Shown here: one piece after another, positions 6,333-10,393 of the stretch | Numbering within the stretch: the stretch's first letter is position 1 | Layout: each line of letters opens with the position of its first letter | From: Betaproteobacteria bacterium | GTDB taxonomy: Bacteria > Pseudomonadota > Gammaproteobacteria > Burkholderiales > SG8-39 | NCBI GenBank assembly: GCA_029865405.1 | Contig: JAOUGZ010000062.1 | Location: 1 to 10,393, forward strand | Direction of reading: 5' to 3' | DNA: 10,393 bases | The notes under the pieces: model-generated | The model's database searches: none | What the model was told of the DNA's origin: nothing | Seen by the model: the letters and a program-made list of their open reading frames with translations, nothing else | Made by a program: the position numbers and the translations under genes

Positions 6333-6846
6333 CGTTCGGCGCATCCGTGGTGAGGAATAAGGTCACTTCGGTGAGCCAGGCATCGACCGCATCGAGCGTG
6401 TCGCCGCCAGCTGCGCCGTCCCGGAATACTTCGAAGAACACCAGATCACCCTCGGCGGGCGTGCCGCCGATCGTGCACGCGCTCGTCTCGCCCGATACGT
6501 TCATGTTGGCCGTCGTGGTGCTCGCCGCGTCCGTCACCGTGGCATCCGAACCGAACGTAGCCACCGGAGTCTCGTTGTCGGATACCGCGACGCCACGAAT
6601 ACCCCAGACCACGTTCGCTGCGCTGGTGCCCGAAGCGCGCCGCCAGCTGAATGCGGCCGTCACCGTGCCTTCGTTCCAGCCCTTGGGCATGCGCATCAGG
6701 AAACCGGCGTACTCTTTCGCGGCGCCGTCGAATGCCAGGTAGGGCACGTCCGGCTGATTCGCTGCGCCAGTCGTCGTGACGATGAACGCACAACCGTTCG
6801 TCTGGCGCGGTGCCATGGAGGCCGCGGAAATCGGGATCGCGTTCTT
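6325..6846 (-). repeat. Copy A of duplicated receptor-binding domain sequence
   Basis: The 3' end of the fibre gene (residues 906-1078), the partner of 3890-4411. Same length, same orientation, same position at the C-terminus. Conserved blocks include 'QPDVPYL', 'FDGAAKE', 'MPKGWN', 'WRRASG', 'AANVVWGIR', 'FGSDATV' and 'AEGDLVFFEVFRDGA'; differences are mostly conservative and scattered. Confidence 0.9.
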
Positions 6847-9561
6847 GCCGGCGAGAACCACGGCCGCCGCGCCGGTGCCGCGCAACACGCCAGTGCCTTT
6901 CGGGGTGAGCGTCAGGCTCACATTGGCGTCGCTTCCTTCGGCCGAGATTGTGACCGTGTTGCCAGTGGCCCCGCCTGCAACCTGCACATAGTTCACTGCG
7001 CTAGCGACGTGCGCGATACGCGCCTGCTCAGAGGCGCCTGCCGCGGTGAAGAAGCGAATGGTGCCCGTGCCCTTGCTTATCATCGCGAGCGCGACGTTGG
7101 TATCGGACCCCGCCGCCTGCACTGTGGGCGCGTTGGTGGTCGTATTCCCGGTGAGGAGGACGTAATTCACCGCGCTCGACACATGACCGATGCGCGCCTG
7201 CTCGAACGCATCAGTGCCGAGCCGCCCGGTGTAGAGCGACATGGCCGTGGCCGCGGCGCCGCTGGCGATTGAAAGGGCGTTGAGGCCGCCGGCAAGCCAT
7301 GCGTAGCGAGGCCGATTCGCGCCAGAGGCGCCGATGTCAAGCGTGTTATCGGTCTGAGCAATGAAATGACCGGAAGAATTGATGTTCCAACGGTCTGCGC
7401 CATTGGTATTCAGGAGGACGCTATTGGCGCCAGCAGCTTTGATCCTAACGATACGCGCCGTGCCTGTACCGCCTATCTCGGACCCAATCTCCAGAATGTT
7501 AGAAGCCCACGCTGCTACGCCTCGCTCGAAGTTGCTGGCATCGGTGAAGGTGTTGTAGATACGAACAGTCTGAGCACCACCGCCATTGTTGAATTCCGAG
7601 ATATTGGACGCAGCCCTGAAAGTGATGTTTTGCGGAGTCCCCGTGCCAGCGAACTCGCTGCCAACGACAAAACCGAGCGTGGCATCGGCCTGAATACGAA
7701 AGCGCTCGAAGTTCGAGCTATCGGTGAAGGTCTTGTAGACGCGGAAGGTCTGGCCATTCGCCGCATTCCTGAGTGCGAGGACATTGGCGGCGTCGCGCTG
7801 CAGGATGGTGTCCTTGGCGTTGGTTTCCAGGCCGGAGGTCCAGCCGAGAAGTACGGTCGACGCCAACGTCAAGCCGTTCGATGCCGACATCGTGATCGAC
7901 GCAGTGCTGTCCCGGTTGCCCCAGCCCATTTCCCACGAACCCGCGTTGTCGTAGAAGTAGACCGAGCCGGTAGCGCGCCGATGGAAGCCCAAGGCGGTTT
8001 GGGAAGCGAACGCGAAAGTGGGCGCCGCGAAAGAACCGTTCGGCCCGAGAGCCTGCGTTCCCCAGTAGATTGAACGCGGGCGATTGGCGCCGGAAGCGCC
8101 GATGTCGAGTGTGTTGTCTGTGTTCCAAATCAGATGCCCAGAGGCGGTAAATTGTGCTCGATCTAAGTTTGTCGTCCTGAACTGAAGAAACGACGCACCG
8201 GCAGGTCCCAAATAGATATTGCGCGCCGTTCCTGTACCAGCAAACTCGTCCTGAAGGATATAGTTGGACGCATCGGACTGGATGCGAAAGCGCGAGTAGT
8301 TGGAGGCATCGGTGAACGTCGCGTATAGATTGAACCTCTGCGCGTTCGTGCCATTGCGCTGCGCGAGGGTGTTTGCGGCGTCGCGCCGAAGAACTAGATC
8401 AACAGGATCGGTGATTGCCGCGGAAGTCCACCCGAATGGGTGATCCCCACGAATGGTCAAGCCGGTGTTGGAATCAGAGATACGAACTATGTCCGTTCCG
8501 GCCACTGAGAACCAAATGTTCGCTCCACCGCCATGGATTCCGCTGTTTGTGCCGGTAGCAAAAGCGAGCGACGGAACAGAAGCGCTGCCGTCAGGCACCA
8601 GCAGTGCCCCGCCGAATGTCGTGAGGCTGGTGACCGGATCGAATTGAAGGTTCGTGATCGCGTCTGTAGTGTTTCTGATCCTGAAAACACCCGTGCCGCC
8701 GTAGGTCGGTCCGGCGCCCAAGTCATAGCGCTTGCCACCGCCTACGCTCAGGATGAAGCGGATGGATCCGTCTTGGAGGATCTGGCCGAGCATGCCGAAG
8801 GTGCCGGTCGGCGTGTAGTCGACGCGGTATTCGACGGACTTGGCGGGATCTGTCTCGACGAGCGTTACCGCGTGGGTCGGCGCGCTCGTGCCGATGCCGA
8901 GCCTGCTGTTTGTGTTGTCCCAGACCAGCTTGCTCGTATCGGTAAGCGCGCCGGCGGGCCCCACGTACGGCACGCGTCCTGCCGTCAACCCGGCGATCGC
9001 GATGCTCGCGGCCGTGAGCACACCGACTACGGTGAGGGCAGCGAAAGTCGGGCTCGCGCCGGGATGAATGTCCTGCGGCAAGCTCAGCGTCAGGCTTTCA
9101 TTTTCAGCGCCGGAGGCATTGATCTGGTTCGCGGTGCCGTTGATGGCGCGCGCCACATAGTTCTGGTCGGCCTTCTTGAACAGGAAGCCGGGCCCGACGA
9201 CCTGGTTGATCCCGGGCACCAACGGGAAATCTCCGTCTGCCATCGCATTTCCAACGATGTCGGCGAAGTTCACGTCCGTGTCCGGCATGCGGATGACCGA
9301 TTTCATGATCGCCCGATTGGTGACCGGGTGCCGGATCTTGATGACGTAGACGGTGTTGCGCGTTCCCAGCACGTTCGGGAACAAGTTGAGGGAGGCTTGC
9401 CCGTTCACGTCGGTGATCGCCTGCTCGATCACACGATCGACGATCTCCTCCTGATAGATATCGCTGACGTTCAGCTGCGCCGTGATGACGGCGCCCTGAA
9501 TCGGTGAAGCGTCCGATTCGTTTACATCGAAGGACAGGACGCGGGTTGGGACGACGGCCAT
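6325..9561 (-). CDS. Long modular tail fibre protein (1078 aa)
   Basis: Residues 1-105 form an Ig- or prealbumin-like domain ('GAVITAQLNVSDI', 'TDVNGQASLNLFPN') as found at the N-terminus of other phage fibres, probably the virion attachment part. A linker with 'LTLSLPQDIHPGASPTFAAL' and then 'RLGIGTSAPTHAV' (about residue 220) leads into the shaft. Residues about 329-498 and 512-761 are two related modules, each with an 'AFA' strand, 'GWTS', 'RDAAN', 'TFTD.SN', 'EFAGTGT' and 'TDNTLDIGASGANRPR'. Residues 788-837 and 846-895 are two 50-residue 'QARI.HV.SAVNYV' repeats. Residues 906-1078 are the domain shared with the 376-residue protein. There is no C-terminal S74 peptidase motif. The ATG shares a base with the adaptor stop (TGATG); no clear ribosome binding site is visible, so coupling is likely. 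Fibres of this kind are usually homotrimers; that is inferred here. Confidence 0.88.
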   Translation of the reverse strand: MAVVPTRVLSFDVNESDASPIQGAVITAQLNVSDIYQEEIVDRVIEQAITDVNGQASLNLFPNVLGTRNTVYVIKIRHPVTNRAIMKSVIRMPDTDVNFADIVGNAMADGDFPLVPGINQVVGPGFLFKKADQNYVARAINGTANQINASGAENESLTLSLPQDIHPGASPTFAALTVVGVLTAASIAIAGLTAGRVPYVGPAGALTDTSKLVWDNTNSRLGIGTSAPTHAVTLVETDPAKSVEYRVDYTPTGTFGMLGQILQDGSIRFILSVGGGKRYDLGAGPTYGGTGVFRIRNTTDAITNLQFDPVTSLTTFGGALLVPDGSASVPSLAFATGTNSGIHGGGANIWFSVAGTDIVRISDSNTGLTIRGDHPFGWTSAAITDPVDLVLRRDAANTLAQRNGTNAQRFNLYATFTDASNYSRFRIQSDASNYILQDEFAGTGTARNIYLGPAGASFLQFRTTNLDRAQFTASGHLIWNTDNTLDIGASGANRPRSIYWGTQALGPNGSFAAPTFAFASQTALGFHRRATGSVYFYDNAGSWEMGWGNRDSTASITMSASNGLTLASTVLLGWTSGLETNAKDTILQRDAANVLALRNAANGQTFRVYKTFTDSSNFERFRIQADATLGFVVGSEFAGTGTPQNITFRAASNISEFNNGGGAQTVRIYNTFTDASNFERGVAAWASNILEIGSEIGGTGTARIVRIKAAGANSVLLNTNGADRWNINSSGHFIAQTDNTLDIGASGANRPRYAWLAGGLNALSIASGAAATAMSLYTGRLGTDAFEQARIGHVSSAVNYVLLTGNTTTNAPTVQAAGSDTNVALAMISKGTGTIRFFTAAGASEQARIAHVASAVNYVQVAGGATGNTVTISAEGSDANVSLTLTPKGTGVLRGTGAAAVVLAGKNAIPISAASMAPRQTNGCAFIVTTTGAANQPDVPYLAFDGAAKEYAGFLMRMPKGWNEGTVTAAFSWRRASGTSAANVVWGIRGVAVSDNETPVATFGSDATVTDAASTTTANMNVSGETSACTIGGTPAEGDLVFFEVFRDGAAGGDTLDAVDAWLTEVTLFLTTDAPNDA
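6877..7026 (-). repeat. Fibre 50-residue repeat, copy 2
   Basis: Encodes QARIAHVASAVNYVQVAGG... to KGTGVLRG. It aligns without gaps to 7051-7200, with 28 of 50 residues identical by hand count. This element is common near the C-terminus of phage fibre shafts. Confidence 0.8.
7051..7200 (-). repeat. Fibre 50-residue repeat, copy 1
   Basis: Encodes QARIGHVSSAVNYVLLTGN... to KGTGTIRF, the partner of 6877-7026. The two copies are separated by eight residues (FTAAGASE). Confidence 0.8.
7278..8026 (-). repeat. Fibre shaft module 2 (imperfect tandem repeat)
   Basis: Encodes about residues 512-761 of the fibre. It has the same motif order as module 1 ('AFA', 'GWTS', 'RDAAN', 'TFTDSSNFERFRIQ', 'EFAGTGT', 'TDNTLDIGASGANRPR'), with an extra internal 'TFTDASNFER...GGTGTARI' unit that module 1 lacks, making it about 75 residues longer. 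Confidence 0.75.
8050..8576 (-). repeat. Fibre shaft module 1 (imperfect tandem repeat)
   Basis: Encodes about residues 329-504 of the fibre, from 'VPSLAFATG' to 'NRPRSIYWGTQAL'. It shares the motif sequence of the module at 7278-8026, including an identical 16-residue run TDNTLDIGASGANRPR. Confidence 0.75.
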
Positions 9562-10214
9562 CAGGCGAACTTAGGCGCGATCACGCGCTGGTTGGCGTTG
9601 CCGTAGGAGCGATTGACGCGCAACCGCGCGCGCGAGCGCTCGGCGCGGTACATGCCCATCAGGAACACCGAGCGCGTTTGCCGGTGCCAGGGCTTGCCGT
9701 CCATCGCCATCAGATGCGCTTTGGTGCCCACTTCCAGCGCCTCTTGCCACTCCTCCATGAAGGTTTCGTCGATGGTGGTCGAGTCCAGCTTTGGCTTGAG
9801 GCTGACGCGATAGTGCAGCCCGCCCACTGTGCCATTGACCGTAGGCACGCAGGGGAAGGTGATCGCGAGCGGCTGGATCTGCGTGAAGAAGCGAAAGTCG
9901 TCGGCGCTGCGCTCGCGCCAGTTGTTCCCGATGAATTGCTGGATCCAACTCAGATCCTTGAACTCGCTTTCCACGCCGTCCACGCTCAGGTACTCGACCG
10001 AAATCGGCTGCACCTGGGCGCTCGGCACTTCGATGTCGTAGTCGCTGACCAGCTGGAGGATCGACTCGTCGGTGACCTCGAATTGATAGGCGCGCGAGTG
10101 CTGGCAGAAGTCGCGGGCGACCCTGATGATCTCGCTCACCATCAGCTCGCGCGGGCACTGCGGAACCTCCATGCGCACGCGATCGAGGCGCGTCTCCCAG
10201 CTCACGTCAGGCAT
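9561..10214 (-). CDS. Probable head-tail adaptor protein (217 aa)
   Basis: A 217-residue protein with the layout of phage adaptor (T7 gp11-like) proteins. A helical start 'PRELMVSEIIRVARDFCQHS' is followed by a strand section with 'VPSAQVQPISVEYLSVDG', then 'LHYRVSLKPKLDSTTIDETF'. A closing helix pair follows, 'WQEALEVGTKAHLMAMDGKP' and 'FLMGMYRAERSRARLRVNRS'. The 'EA...GAKA.LMAM.GKPW' stretch before a final basic helix is what I associate with this family. Such adaptors form a ring between the portal and the tail nozzle or tube. The start ATG lies in the stop of the preceding gene (ATGCCTGA) and follows a GGGGGG run about 7 bases upstream, an adequate ribosome binding site. The gene's stop overlaps the fibre start. 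The family call rests on remembered patterns; a generic virion structural protein is the fallback. Confidence 0.72.
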   Translation of the reverse strand: MPDVSWETRLDRVRMEVPQCPRELMVSEIIRVARDFCQHSRAYQFEVTDESILQLVSDYDIEVPSAQVQPISVEYLSVDGVESEFKDLSWIQQFIGNNWRERSADDFRFFTQIQPLAITFPCVPTVNGTVGGLHYRVSLKPKLDSTTIDETFMEEWQEALEVGTKAHLMAMDGKPWHRQTRSVFLMGMYRAERSRARLRVNRSYGNANQRVIAPKFA

Positions 10215-10393
10215 TGCCGCCCCCCATCGGGAACTGCCCAGGGGTCGCCGCGCCGAAGAACATTTCGCCGCGGAGCTTGACCCCGAGCTGGTTGAAGAAG
10301 CTGGAGAAGTAGAACTGGCTGCGCTGGAACATGTTCTGCGCCTGCGTCTGCATGCCGTAGGCGCGGTGCAGCATCCAGGCTTGCAGCGGGCCC
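10207..10393 (-). CDS. C-terminal end of an unidentified phage structural protein
   Basis: Only the last 61 residues are inside the window (from GPLQAWMLHRAYGMQTQAQN, ending GQFPMGGGNA). The stop TGA at 10209-10207 overlaps the adaptor start by 8 bases. The fragment is rich in Gln, Met and Phe ('NMFQRSQFYFSSFFNQLG'), with a glycine-rich tail and no recognisable motif. Being immediately upstream of an adaptor gene, it may be a head, portal-proximal or internal virion protein, but the fragment does not allow a family call. Reading frame, codon use and coupling to the next gene support it as real coding sequence. Confidence 0.65.
   Translation of the reverse strand, partial: GPLQAWMLHRAYGMQTQAQNMFQRSQFYFSSFFNQLGVKLRGEMFFGAATPGQFPMGGGNA

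Noticed and set aside
3890..6846. Diversity-generating retroelement with template and variable repeats, suggested by the duplicated fibre domain
   Set aside because: No reverse transcriptase is present, the differences are spread over 173 residues rather than at adenine-linked positions, and the domain does not look like a C-type lectin variable region.
8533..10280. Two long plus-strand open frames (8533-9507 and 9504-10280) overlapping by four bases
   Set aside because: They lie exactly antisense to the fibre and adaptor genes and translate to Arg/His/Asp-rich sequence without domains, as expected from the GC3-biased complement of real genes.

Overview
The window is a densely packed block of late structural and lysis genes from a tailed bacteriophage or prophage. 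All thirteen coding regions lie on the minus strand, so the block is transcribed from high to low coordinates. Neighbouring genes overlap by 1 to 8 bases or are separated by at most about 30 bases, so no stretch over 300 bases lacks a gene. The composition is GC-rich (roughly 60 percent by eye) and codon use is strongly GC3-biased. This suits a phage of a GC-rich proteobacterium (Burkholderia, Pseudomonas or Xanthomonas type), but nothing in the window fixes the host. No integrase, terminase, capsid or host gene is present, so lytic and prophage origin cannot be told apart.

In transcription order: the C-terminal end of an unidentified structural protein (10393-10207) is followed by a probable head-tail adaptor (10214-9561). 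Next comes the adsorption region. It holds a 1078-residue modular tail fibre (9561-6325), a glycine-rich protein resembling polyglycine-type adhesin tips such as gp38 of phage S16 (6332-5502), an unidentified 150-residue helical protein (5485-5033), and a second receptor-binding protein of 376 residues (5020-3890). The fibre and the second protein have different N-terminal regions but end in the same 173-residue C-terminal domain, aligned without gaps at about 71 percent identity by hand count.

A lysis cassette follows: a single-span membrane protein (3897-3523), an M15-type peptidase endolysin (3518-3087), and a holin-like N-terminus fused in frame to a lipoprotein-like sequence (3078-2500). 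Downstream are a 65-residue unknown protein (2470-2273), a 621-residue protein resembling podoviral tail nozzle (T7 gp12-type) proteins (2273-408), a 68-residue unknown (408-202), and the start of a small cupin-like phage protein cut by the window edge (205-1).

An adaptor plus a nozzle-type protein suggests a short-tailed (podovirus-like) virion. Its adaptor and nozzle genes are split by the receptor-binding and lysis genes. The most interesting points are the shared receptor-binding domain, the glycine-rich adhesin next to the fibre, the tandem modules inside the fibre, and the holin-lipoprotein fusion with a possible relic start site. I see no tRNA, CRISPR, insertion sequence, clear terminator or promoter.
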